From contig CALAXO010000065.1 in assembly GCA_937894955.1 (NCBI GenBank), positions 1 to 6,086 of the forward strand: 6,086 bases of DNA, given 5' to 3'. The notes under the pieces were generated by a model that ran no database searches, was not told the DNA's origin, and saw only the letters and a program-made list of their open reading frames with translations. The position numbers and the translations under genes were made by a program. Positions 1-5,055 of the stretch are shown in pieces. This DNA is from an uncultured Clostridia bacterium. Lineage in GTDB: Bacteria > Bacillota > Clostridia > Christensenellales > CAG-138. Each line of letters starts with the position of its first letter. Position 1 is the stretch's first letter.

Positions 1-1168
1 CGTGTGCCATTCCGATGGATGCACCCATACAGACGCATGTGTCAACTCCGTTGAGAGGAGGCAGTGCGCCGAGAGTGTAACAGCCGATATCGGAACAAAC
101 CGTGAGTTTGAGCTTGCCGAGTACGTAATAAAGACCCCTGTGAGGGCAGCCGGGGCAGAGTACGGGGGGACGCATGGGAATGCCCTGAGTGTTCATGGGA
201 CCTGCTTCCTCTTCGCCGTTAAACTTGTTTGCAATCTTGCGCGCAAAAAGCTCACCCTGAACACCGGTGCGATCTTTGCCGCTGCACTTGATGCCCCAAG
301 ACTTGATGGTGTCCTCATAGAAGGGCTCCATATCCTCGATTACATAGAGGGTGTCAACGCCTGCTGCGAACTCTTCGATGAGCTTGCGGGGCATGGGGTA
401 CGCAAGACCGAGTTTCAACACGGATGCCCTGGGCATTGCTTCTTTTACATAGTTGTATGCTGCACCGCTTGTGATAACGCCGACTTTTCTGTCCGCCCAT
501 TCGATACGGTTAATGGGAAGAGTGTTGGCATCTTCGGCAAGTTTCTTTTCGCGCTCTTCAACATAGAGATGACGCGCGATCATGTTTGCGGGCATTGAAA
601 CGTATTTCTTGATGTCACGCTTGTATTCGCGAAGGGGAACTTCAACTCGTTCGCCGAGTTCAACAAGGGTTCTTGCATGTGCAATGCGGGTGGTGACACG
701 GAGAATGACGGGAGTGTCGTATTTTTCGCTGATTTCGTAAGCAAGCTTAAGAAAATCCTTGCATTCCTGACTGTTGGAAGGGTCAAGAACCGGTGCGTGG
801 GATGCGCGGGCAAGCATACGGGTATCCTGCTCATTCTGGGATGAATGCATGCCGGGATCGTCTGCAACAACAACGACCATGCCTGCATTAACGCCGGTGT
901 AGGTTGCTGTGAAGAACGGATCGGCTGCAACATTCAAACCGACGTGTTTCATACATGCAAGGCTGCGTGCACCGCTTACGGCTGCACCGAGAGCAACCTC
1001 TACGGCAACCTTTTCGTTGGGAGCCCATTCGGAGTAAATTTCGGGATAAGTCGCAACGTTTTCGTTGATTTCGGTGCTGGGCGTGCCGGGATATGCGCTT
1101 GAAACGCGAACGCCTGCTTCGTAAGCACCTCTTGCAATAGCTTCATTGCCAAGCAAAAGTTTTTTCAA
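1..1168 (-). CDS. iorA: Indolepyruvate:ferredoxin oxidoreductase, alpha subunit (partial, N-terminal 389 residues)
   Basis: IorA is the thiamine-diphosphate-binding subunit of the cytoplasmic, oxygen-sensitive enzyme that decarboxylates indolepyruvate and other aryl pyruvates to the acyl-CoA while reducing ferredoxin, in aromatic amino acid breakdown. The product begins MKKLLLGNEAIARGAYEAGV. Visible landmarks are PGTPSTEI (residues 27-34, start of the 2-oxoacid oxidoreductase pyrimidine-binding domain), DDPGMHSSQNEQDTR (103-117), and CPGCPHR (338-344) followed by SDIGCYTLG (359-367) and CVCMGASIGMAH (378-389), the start of the TPP-pyrophosphate domain. The family is usually about 580-600 residues, so the rest of the TPP domain and the C-terminal iron-sulfur domain lie beyond the left edge, where iorB would be expected. 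The start is TTG at 1168-1166, chosen because an ideal AAGGAGG lies 8 bases upstream and the N-terminus matches the family. No frameshift was seen. Identification is secure from motifs read by eye. Confidence 0.95.
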   Translation of the reverse strand, partial: MKKLLLGNEAIARGAYEAGVRVSSAYPGTPSTEINENVATYPEIYSEWAPNEKVAVEVALGAAVSGARSLACMKHVGLNVAADPFFTATYTGVNAGMVVVVADDPGMHSSQNEQDTRMLARASHAPVLDPSNSQECKDFLKLAYEISEKYDTPVILRVTTRIAHARTLVELGERVEVPLREYKRDIKKYVSMPANMIARHLYVEEREKKLAEDANTLPINRIEWADRKVGVITSGAAYNYVKEAMPRASVLKLGLAYPMPRKLIEEFAAGVDTLYVIEDMEPFYEDTIKSWGIKCSGKDRTGVQGELFARKIANKFNGEEEAGPMNTQGIPMRPPVLCPGCPHRGLYYVLGKLKLTVCSDIGCYTLGALPPLNGVDTCVCMGASIGMAH

Positions 1169-1176
1169 TTCTTTTT

Positions 1177-1183
1177 CCTCCTT
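1177..1183 (-). promoter_or_regulatory. Ribosome binding site fixing the TTG start of iorA
   Basis: On the minus strand this reads AAGGAGG, a full match to the anti-Shine-Dalgarno sequence, with 8 bases between it and TTG at 1168-1166. No ATG lies at this spacing, so the site decides in favour of the TTG start. Confidence 0.9.
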
Positions 1184-1196
1184 CGGAATATGGTTA

Positions 1197-1265
1197 GAGC
1201 AATTCTTATCCGGTCAGCGGCTGTCGGAAACATCACGACAACATTCTGAAAGGCCGAAATTGCTC
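1197..1265 (-). promoter_or_regulatory. Candidate structured leader RNA of iorA
   Basis: In the iorA-sense RNA this 69-base stretch folds into one long, interrupted hairpin. The outer stem is GAGCAAUU (1265-1258) with AAUUGCUC (1204-1197), a perfect 8 bp. Next comes UCGG (1257-1254) with CCGG (1213-1210), then UCAG (1249-1246) with CUGA (1217-1214), then GUUGUCG (1242-1236) with CGACAGC (1226-1220), closing on a 9-base loop. That gives 23 pairs, with a 5-base bulge AUAAG, a 4-base bulge CCUU and a small AAU/CG internal loop. The two G-U pairs would be A-C mismatches in the opposite RNA, so the fold suits the iorA transcript. It sits between the predicted iorA promoter and the ribosome binding site and has no U-run after it, so it is not a simple terminator. 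I match it to no known riboswitch class. Pairing was found by eye; function is inference. Confidence 0.45.
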
Positions 1266-1286
1266 AATCTTTTTTGTTCAAACCCT

Positions 1287-1315
1287 ATTATAGTTGATTT
1301 TCGTCCGTAAATAAA
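1287..1315 (-). promoter_or_regulatory. Predicted iorA promoter
   Basis: On the minus strand a perfect TATAAT occupies 1292-1287. Seventeen bases upstream, at 1315-1310, is TTTATT, only a weak -35 match (3 of 6). Transcription would begin near 1280, leaving a leader of about 112 bases before the TTG start, long enough to hold the hairpin at 1197-1265. The weak -35 suggests activator dependence or another promoter, but this is not tested. Confidence 0.5.
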
Positions 1316-1324
1316 GTAGAATCA

Positions 1325-1338
1325 GCCAATATATTGGC
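1325..1338. promoter_or_regulatory. 14-bp perfect palindrome upstream of the iorA promoter (candidate operator)
   Basis: GCCAATATATTGGC is a perfect palindrome ending 10 bases upstream of the predicted iorA -35 element. Position and symmetry fit a dimeric regulator site, with activation of the weak iorA promoter the simplest guess. No second copy was noticed in the window and no regulator is recognised. Confidence 0.35.
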
Positions 1339-1384
1339 GGTAGTATTATATATTACGCTTGCGGCGATATTTTTTCTTTTGCAT

Positions 1385-1409
1385 AAAACGTTTTTTTATA
1401 AAAAGTTTT
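1385..1409. repeat. AT-rich imperfect inverted repeat
   Basis: AAAAC at 1385-1389 mirrors GTTTT at 1405-1409, and the T-run and A-run between them also pair with two mismatches. It is too AT-rich for a convincing intrinsic terminator and no gene ends here. It may simply be an A-tract/T-tract stretch typical of promoter-rich DNA. Confidence 0.3.
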
Positions 1410-1586
1410 CCTGCAAAAGAAACCACGTCGCGCACTTGAACATGCAAGCTGCCGCATTGCTCGTCCGTTAGGCTTTTACTGCACAATTCGGAAATTAAAC
1501 GGGCAGCCCGACGGGTTTCGAAAAATCAACCGGAATCGAATGTTGAGCGGCAAGAACCCGAAACGGATCTTTTCCGGATATACGTG

Positions 1587-1612
1587 TTCTTTGCATGTTG
1601 CCAAGCAAAGAA
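1587..1612. promoter_or_regulatory. 8-bp inverted repeat overlapping the -35 box of the transporter promoter (candidate operator)
   Basis: TTCTTTGC (1587-1594) and GCAAAGAA (1605-1612) are perfect inverted copies separated by 10 bases, with half-site centres 18 bp apart, nearly two helical turns. The -35 element TTGCCA (1598-1603) lies inside the spacer, so a bound dimer would block RNA polymerase. This is the geometry of a repressor site. The regulator is unknown. Confidence 0.45.
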
Positions 1613-1626
1613 TTTTCGGCTATAAT
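1598..1626 (+). promoter_or_regulatory. Promoter of the ECF S component gene
   Basis: TTGCCA (1598-1603, 5 of 6 matches) and a perfect TATAAT (1621-1626) are separated by the optimal 17 bases. Transcription would start near 1633, giving a leader of only about 28 bases. That is too short for a riboswitch, so control is more likely at the promoter. Confidence 0.8.
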
Positions 1627-1648
1627 ACCCGCAGCAAAATAAATGTGC

Positions 1649-1654
1649 CGGAGG
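1649..1654 (+). promoter_or_regulatory. Ribosome binding site of the ECF S component
   Basis: CGGAGG ends 6 bases before ATG at 1661. ATGs in the same frame at 1643 and 1655 are upstream of or adjoining this site, and neither has its own site at a workable distance, so 1661 is the preferred start. Confidence 0.8.
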
Positions 1655-1660
1655 ATGATT

Positions 1661-2332
1661 ATGAAATCACTCAACACAAGAGTCCTGACGACTTACGCGC
1701 TGTTTCTTGCCATTATGCTCATCATGGCATTTGTGCCCGGGCTTGGGTTTATCCCGACAAGCGTTGCGGCGATCGTCATCATTCAGGTTCCTGTTATCAT
1801 TGCGTCCTACTTTCTCGGATTTAAGGGCGGGATGTTTTTCGGTCTCGTTTTCGGTTTGACATCCGTCATTAAATGCTTCACTGAACCCGATGCGTTTGCA
1901 ATGATAATCATGAATGCCGGCGGATTAAAAACTGTCTGGCTTATGATTATCTGCCTTATTGTACCGAGAGTCATGATCGGAGTTGCTTCCCGTGCGGTGT
2001 ACACGCTTTTTAACAAGTTTGACAAAACTCGAATTTCAAGCATGGCGGTCGCCGCCTTTGTCGGAACAATTACAAACACGATCCTCTTCCTCGGAGCTTT
2101 CTATCTGTTTGCAAAAGATGCATGTATGGCACAGTTCGGAGCAGCAACAGCGGATGCTCTGTTCAAGATGATGCTCGGTGTCGTTACTTTGAACGGAATC
2201 ATCGAGGCTGTAACATCCGTTATAATCTGCACTGCTGTAGGTCAGGCATTGTACAACTTTATTTTCAAAAAACATCTGACCGCAGCTGATGCACTTGCAG
2301 AAAAAGACCGTGCTTGCGATGTTCACGAGTAA
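1661..2332 (+). CDS. ECF transporter S component (substrate-binding membrane subunit, substrate unknown)
   Basis: The 223-residue product is a hydrophobic membrane protein of the type that binds a vitamin or cofactor precursor and docks on a shared ECF energising module (EcfT plus two ATPases). About six membrane segments can be seen: near 10-27, 33-52, 55-72, 92-115, 127-151 and 169-200, followed by a charged cytoplasmic tail. The N-terminus has the alanine pattern ALFLA (13-17), like the AxxxA motif that S components use to contact EcfT. FLGFKGGMFFGLVFGL (51-66) and VPRVMIGV (101-108) resemble the ECF S-component family PF12822, which includes pantothenate-type transporters; the substrate cannot be assigned from this. 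No ATPase or EcfT gene is nearby, as expected for group II systems with a distant shared module. The start at 1661 follows from the CGGAGG site. A near-consensus promoter precedes the gene and a strong hairpin follows it, so it is probably transcribed alone. Confidence 0.85.
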   Translation: MKSLNTRVLTTYALFLAIMLIMAFVPGLGFIPTSVAAIVIIQVPVIIASYFLGFKGGMFFGLVFGLTSVIKCFTEPDAFAMIIMNAGGLKTVWLMIICLIVPRVMIGVASRAVYTLFNKFDKTRISSMAVAAFVGTITNTILFLGAFYLFAKDACMAQFGAATADALFKMMLGVVTLNGIIEAVTSVIICTAVGQALYNFIFKKHLTAADALAEKDRACDVHE

Positions 2333-2370
2333 AACCCGGCAAGCATAAGTATCCTGAATAATAAAGCATC

Positions 2371-2401
2371 AGGGGCTGTCCGCGCAGCGGTCGGTCCCTT
2401 T
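2371..2401 (+). terminator. Strong hairpin with short U-tail, probable terminator of the S component gene
   Basis: GGGGCUGUCCGC (2372-2383) pairs with GCGGUCGGUCCC (2387-2398) around a GCA loop with one U-U mismatch, and A2371-U2399 extends it. The tail is only UUU before GC, so termination may be partial or factor-assisted. Two of the pairs are G-U in the plus-strand RNA and would be A-C mismatches in the minus-strand RNA, so the fold favours plus-strand transcription. It lies 38 bases after the transporter stop codon. Confidence 0.6.
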
Positions 2402-2460
2402 GCAATTGCTGCCTTGCCAAACAAACTCCGGGCAAACAAATCGACGCAATCGATGCAGCG

Positions 2461-2479
2461 GATTGCTTCTTCAGCAATC
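2461..2479. repeat. 7-bp perfect hairpin between the S component and the small membrane protein gene
   Basis: GATTGCT (2461-2467) and AGCAATC (2473-2479) form a perfect stem with a 5-base loop. Another GCAATC at 2446-2451 could pair with the same GATTGC, giving a competing hairpin. The stem lies 26 bases past the stop of the minus-strand gene at 2506, so it may be a weak terminator or 3' end structure for it, but no clear U-run follows on either strand. Confidence 0.35.
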
Positions 2480-2505
2480 TCACCGAATGCCTGCTCAGAA
2501 TACTG

Positions 2506-2682
2506 TCAGCCGATAATACCGAAATACACAGCTATGTATGCAAGTGAAAGAATCGCTTGCCCGAAAAAAAGCAAGCGGCAGACAGCAGCTTTCCTTTTGT
2601 CACAGCGCTGCTTAAACAGTTGAACACCTATAAGCGGAACAAGCGGAATGATTCCCGCCCATATAATAAACAACACTTCCAT
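2506..2682 (-). CDS. Small two-segment membrane protein, 58 residues, family unknown
   Basis: I do not recognise this protein. It begins MEVLFIIWAGIIPL and has two hydrophobic stretches, about residues 3-23 and 34-57, separated by a basic loop KQRCDKRKAAVCR (24-36). By the positive-inside rule the loop should face the cytoplasm, with both ends outside. Support for a real gene is the TGGAGG site (2694-2689) exactly 6 bases before ATG at 2682, a plausible promoter upstream, and no competing gene on the other strand. An in-frame ATG at 2748 would add 22 charged residues but has no comparable ribosome binding site and would begin at or before the predicted promoter. The gene stands alone, divergent from uvrB and convergent with the S component gene. 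The same frame stays open for 60 codons after its TGA stop. Role unknown: it could be a small membrane regulator or a toxin-like peptide, but nothing shown decides this. Confidence 0.6.
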   Translation of the reverse strand: MEVLFIIWAGIIPLVPLIGVQLFKQRCDKRKAAVCRLLFFGQAILSLAYIAVYFGIIG

Positions 2683-2688
2683 TCGGAA

Positions 2689-2694
2689 CCTCCA
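2689..2694 (-). promoter_or_regulatory. Ribosome binding site deciding the start of the small membrane protein
   Basis: The minus strand reads TGGAGG here, 6 bases before ATG at 2682-2680. It is the main reason for preferring the short form of the protein over a start at 2748. Confidence 0.7.
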
Positions 2695-2719
2695 CAGTAT
2701 TTTTATGTGCCGTACAGAA

Positions 2720-2748
2720 AGATTAGCAGCTTTTGCTGACAATTTCAA
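2720..2748 (-). promoter_or_regulatory. Possible promoter of the small membrane protein gene
   Basis: On the minus strand TTGAAA (2748-2743, 5 of 6 matches) is followed after 17 bases by TAATCT (2725-2720). The -10 match is poor, but it is preceded by TGC, as in an extended -10. Transcription would start near 2713, about 30 bases before the ATG. The spacer contains CAGC-4-GCTG (2727-2738), a short inverted repeat. Confidence 0.4.
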
Positions 2749-2866
2749 ACGAAATGTTTTCCTGTAATGCCGGAATATGCTTGTGTATCAAACAACGTTC
2801 TGCCGCCGTGTGCACAGTCGGAACATTTGACTTGAAAATAAAGTTTTAATCATTTCAATTAGGTAT

Positions 2867-2894
2867 TTCACATTTAAAATTCCTGTGGTATAAT
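2867..2894 (+). promoter_or_regulatory. Promoter of uvrB-uvrA
   Basis: TTCACA (2867-2872, 5 of 6 matches) lies 16 bases before a perfect TATAAT (2889-2894), which is preceded by TGG, an extended -10. Transcription should start near 2901, giving a leader of about 60 bases. No full GAAC-N4-GTTC type SOS box was found around it, only isolated half-sites at 2797-2800 and 2821-2824. Confidence 0.8.
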
Positions 2895-2922
2895 CATAGT
2901 GCGGTTGGCCGACCGTGTACAT

Positions 2923-2952
2923 AATCCGGTTCAGCGGATTGAGCAAGGGGAG
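2923..2952 (+). promoter_or_regulatory. uvrB leader hairpin next to its ribosome binding site
   Basis: AATCCG (2923-2928) and CGGATT (2935-2940) form a perfect 6-bp stem with loop GTTCAG. Four bases later comes the ribosome binding site AAGGGGAG (2945-2952), 8 bases before ATG at 2961. The stem does not cover the site, so it may only shape or stabilise the leader. Confidence 0.5.
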
Positions 2953-2960
2953 TTTGTACT

Positions 2961-5012
2961 ATGGCAGAATTCAAAGTTGTTTCGCCCTTTGAACCGCAGG
3001 GCGATCAGCCTCAGGCAATCGATACGCTTGCAAACGGCGTGCTTTCGGGTGACAAGCTTCAGGTTCTTTTGGGAGTTACAGGCTCCGGAAAAACATTCAC
3101 AATGGCAAAGCTTATCGAGCGCGTGCAGAAGCCGACACTCGTCATTGCGCACAACAAGACGCTTGCGGCACAGCTTTGTTCGGAATTTCGTGAGTTCTTT
3201 CCGAATAATGCGGTTGAATACTTTGTTTCGTATTATGACTACTACCAGCCGGAAGCGTATATTGCTTCTTCTGATACTTACATTGAAAAAACAGCGGACA
3301 TAAATCAGGAAATCGACCGCCTGCGCCACAGTGCGACGTGTTCGCTGAATGAACGCAAGGATGTTATTATCGTTGCATCAGTGTCCTGCATCTATGCTTT
3401 GGGCAGTCCGGAAGAATACATGAGAATGAGCATATCACTGCGCAAAGGTGCAGTCTTTCCCCGCGAAGCATTGATAAAAAGGCTCGTTGACATTCAGTAT
3501 CAGCGCAATGACTATGAATTCAGCCGCGGCATTTTTCGCGTTCGCGGCGATATTGTTGAGATATTCCCGATGAATGCGTATGACAGAGCCGTTCGGGTCG
3601 AGTATTTCGACGATGAAATTGAATCCTTAAGCGAGGTTAATGCCGTCACGGGAATTCATACGGCGGCTCTTGCACATGCAGTGATTTTTCCTGCGACGCA
3701 CTATGCGACAGGAAAAGAAAAGATTGAATCTGCGCTTGAACAGATTGAGCAGGATATGAAAAATCGCGTTGAGGAGCTGAAAGCGCAAAACAAGCTTGTT
3801 GAGGCGCAGCGGCTTGAGCAGCGTACGCTTTATGACATGGAAATGATGCGGGAAATAGGTTATTGCTCGGGCATAGAAAACTACTCAAGATATTTTGACG
3901 GGCGAAAACCCGGACAGCCGCCGTTTACGCTGCTTGATTTCATGGGCGATGATTTTCTGACAATTATCGACGAGTCCCATGTTACAATTCCGCAGATAAG
4001 GGCAATGTACAGAGGAGACCTTGCACGCAAGACCGAACTTGTCGATTACGGATTCCGTATTCCGAGTGCTTTTGACAATCGTCCGCTGAAGTTCGAAGAG
4101 TTTGAAGAACGCATAAAACAGCTTGTGTGCGTCAGCGCGACTCCTGCCGAATACGAGCTTGCAAGAGCAGCAAACATTGCAGAGCAGATAATCAGGCCGA
4201 CAGGGCTGCTTGATCCGGAGATTTACATTCGTCCCGTCAAAGGGCAGATTGATGATTTGATTTCCGAAGTAAATAAAAATGCAGCCAAGGGCTATCGCAC
4301 ACTTGTTACAACGCTTACGAAACGCATGGCGGAAATGCTGACAGAACATCTTGATTCGATCGGCATCAGGGTGCGCTACATGCATTCTGATATTGACACA
4401 ATTGAGCGCATGGAAATCATTCGGGATCTTCGACTCGGAGAATTCGATGTTCTTGTAGGCATAAACCTGCTGCGAGAGGGATTGGATCTTCCGGAAGTCG
4501 GGCTTGTTGCTATACTCGATGCCGACAAAGAAGGTTTTCTGCGGTCGTCAACCTCACTGATTCAGACTGTCGGCAGAGCAGCACGCAATGTTGACGGCTA
4601 TGTTATCATGTATGCGGACACGATAACCGACTCAATGCAAAGCACGATTGATGAAACAAACCGCAGGCGGACCAAGCAGCAGGCGTTTAACATTGAACAC
4701 GGAATAACCCCCAAGAGCATTAAGAAAGCCGTTCACGGCATAATAGAAATATCCGGAACGGTTGAAGATGCTGCGGCGGGAATGGATGATGATGAAAAAG
4801 CCGAGAAGATTGCCTTGCTGACCGAACAGATGCAGCGTGCCGCCATGGAGCTTGAGTTTGAAACTGCCGCAATGCTTCGCGATGAACTGTACAGATTGCA
4901 GGGTAAGTCGGATGAAGTATCGAATTCCGCATCAAAGCCCGGGACAAAACGCGGAGCTAAACCAGGAACTCCCGGCAGTCGAAAGAAGGCACGCGGAAGA
5001 ACAAGAAAGTAA
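2961..5012 (+). CDS. uvrB: Excinuclease ABC subunit B
   Basis: UvrB is the DNA-damage verification subunit of nucleotide excision repair. It is loaded by UvrA, opens the helix using a helicase-like ATPase, and recruits UvrC to cut. The 683-residue product is complete. Walker A is GVTGSGKT (38-45). The damage-probing beta-hairpin region runs from YYDYYQPEAY (91-100) to about 126. Walker B is TIIDESH (334-340). Helicase motifs follow at CVSATP (390-395) and in the block GINLLREGLDLP (500-511) to QTVGRAARN (535-543). The C-terminal UVR coiled-coil that binds UvrA and UvrC spans about 615-647. After it comes a basic tail of about 35 residues, rich in Lys, Arg, Gly and Pro with repeated PGT, making the protein slightly longer than the usual 660 or so. 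The start at 2961 has a ribosome binding site 8 bases upstream. The gene is followed after 43 bases by uvrA, with no terminator seen between them, so the two are probably one operon. Confidence 0.98.
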   Translation: MAEFKVVSPFEPQGDQPQAIDTLANGVLSGDKLQVLLGVTGSGKTFTMAKLIERVQKPTLVIAHNKTLAAQLCSEFREFFPNNAVEYFVSYYDYYQPEAYIASSDTYIEKTADINQEIDRLRHSATCSLNERKDVIIVASVSCIYALGSPEEYMRMSISLRKGAVFPREALIKRLVDIQYQRNDYEFSRGIFRVRGDIVEIFPMNAYDRAVRVEYFDDEIESLSEVNAVTGIHTAALAHAVIFPATHYATGKEKIESALEQIEQDMKNRVEELKAQNKLVEAQRLEQRTLYDMEMMREIGYCSGIENYSRYFDGRKPGQPPFTLLDFMGDDFLTIIDESHVTIPQIRAMYRGDLARKTELVDYGFRIPSAFDNRPLKFEEFEERIKQLVCVSATPAEYELARAANIAEQIIRPTGLLDPEIYIRPVKGQIDDLISEVNKNAAKGYRTLVTTLTKRMAEMLTEHLDSIGIRVRYMHSDIDTIERMEIIRDLRLGEFDVLVGINLLREGLDLPEVGLVAILDADKEGFLRSSTSLIQTVGRAARNVDGYVIMYADTITDSMQSTIDETNRRRTKQQAFNIEHGITPKSIKKAVHGIIEISGTVEDAAAGMDDDEKAEKIALLTEQMQRAAMELEFETAAMLRDELYRLQGKSDEVSNSASKPGTKRGAKPGTPGSRKKARGRTRK

Positions 5013-5055
5013 TTCGTGTTCTGAATGAAACACGCAGGAAAAGAGAAATAACAGA

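Larger units (their letters stand above)
1169..1660. other. Divergent intergenic region between iorA and the ECF S component
   Basis: This stretch of 492 bases holds no gene I can support. The iorA side (1169-1340) has the ribosome binding site, leader hairpin, promoter and palindrome. The transporter side (1587-1660) has an inverted repeat, promoter and ribosome binding site. Between them, 1340-1586 is AT-rich on its left and contains an imperfect AT-rich inverted repeat at 1385-1409; I see no ribosome binding site followed by an open frame there. CGGGTT (1512-1517) and AACCCG (1555-1560) could pair, but no promoter placed to transcribe them was found. Confidence 0.7.

Noticed and set aside
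2..1102. Open frames on the plus strand across the left end (2-598, 845-1102) and one on the minus strand at 580-933
   Set aside because: All lie within iorA in other frames. The iorA reading frame has family motifs throughout, while these have none and lack ribosome binding sites.
1205..1217. CUGACCGGAUAAG in the iorA leader resembles part of the TPP riboswitch core, and IorA uses TPP
   Set aside because: The other conserved TPP riboswitch segment (CUGAGA arm) and the remaining core are absent, and the overall fold is a single long hairpin, not the TPP three-way junction.
1495..1677. 60-codon open frame on the minus strand over the transporter promoter
   Set aside because: It overlaps the promoter and start of the S component gene antisense, has no ribosome binding site I can see and no recognisable features.
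2265..2483. 72-codon minus-strand frame, and 69-codon plus-strand frame at 2414-2623
   Set aside because: Neither has a convincing ribosome binding site or protein-like composition; the second runs antisense to the small membrane protein gene, which has better signals.
2506..2508. TGA of the small membrane protein as a selenocysteine codon
   Set aside because: No convincing bacterial SECIS hairpin with the expected spacing and loop was seen downstream, and the protein ends sensibly at this stop.
2931..3329. Antisense open frame over the start of uvrB and others within uvrB (3646-3888, 3885-4385, 4720-5086)
   Set aside because: Shadows of the strongly conserved uvrB coding sequence.
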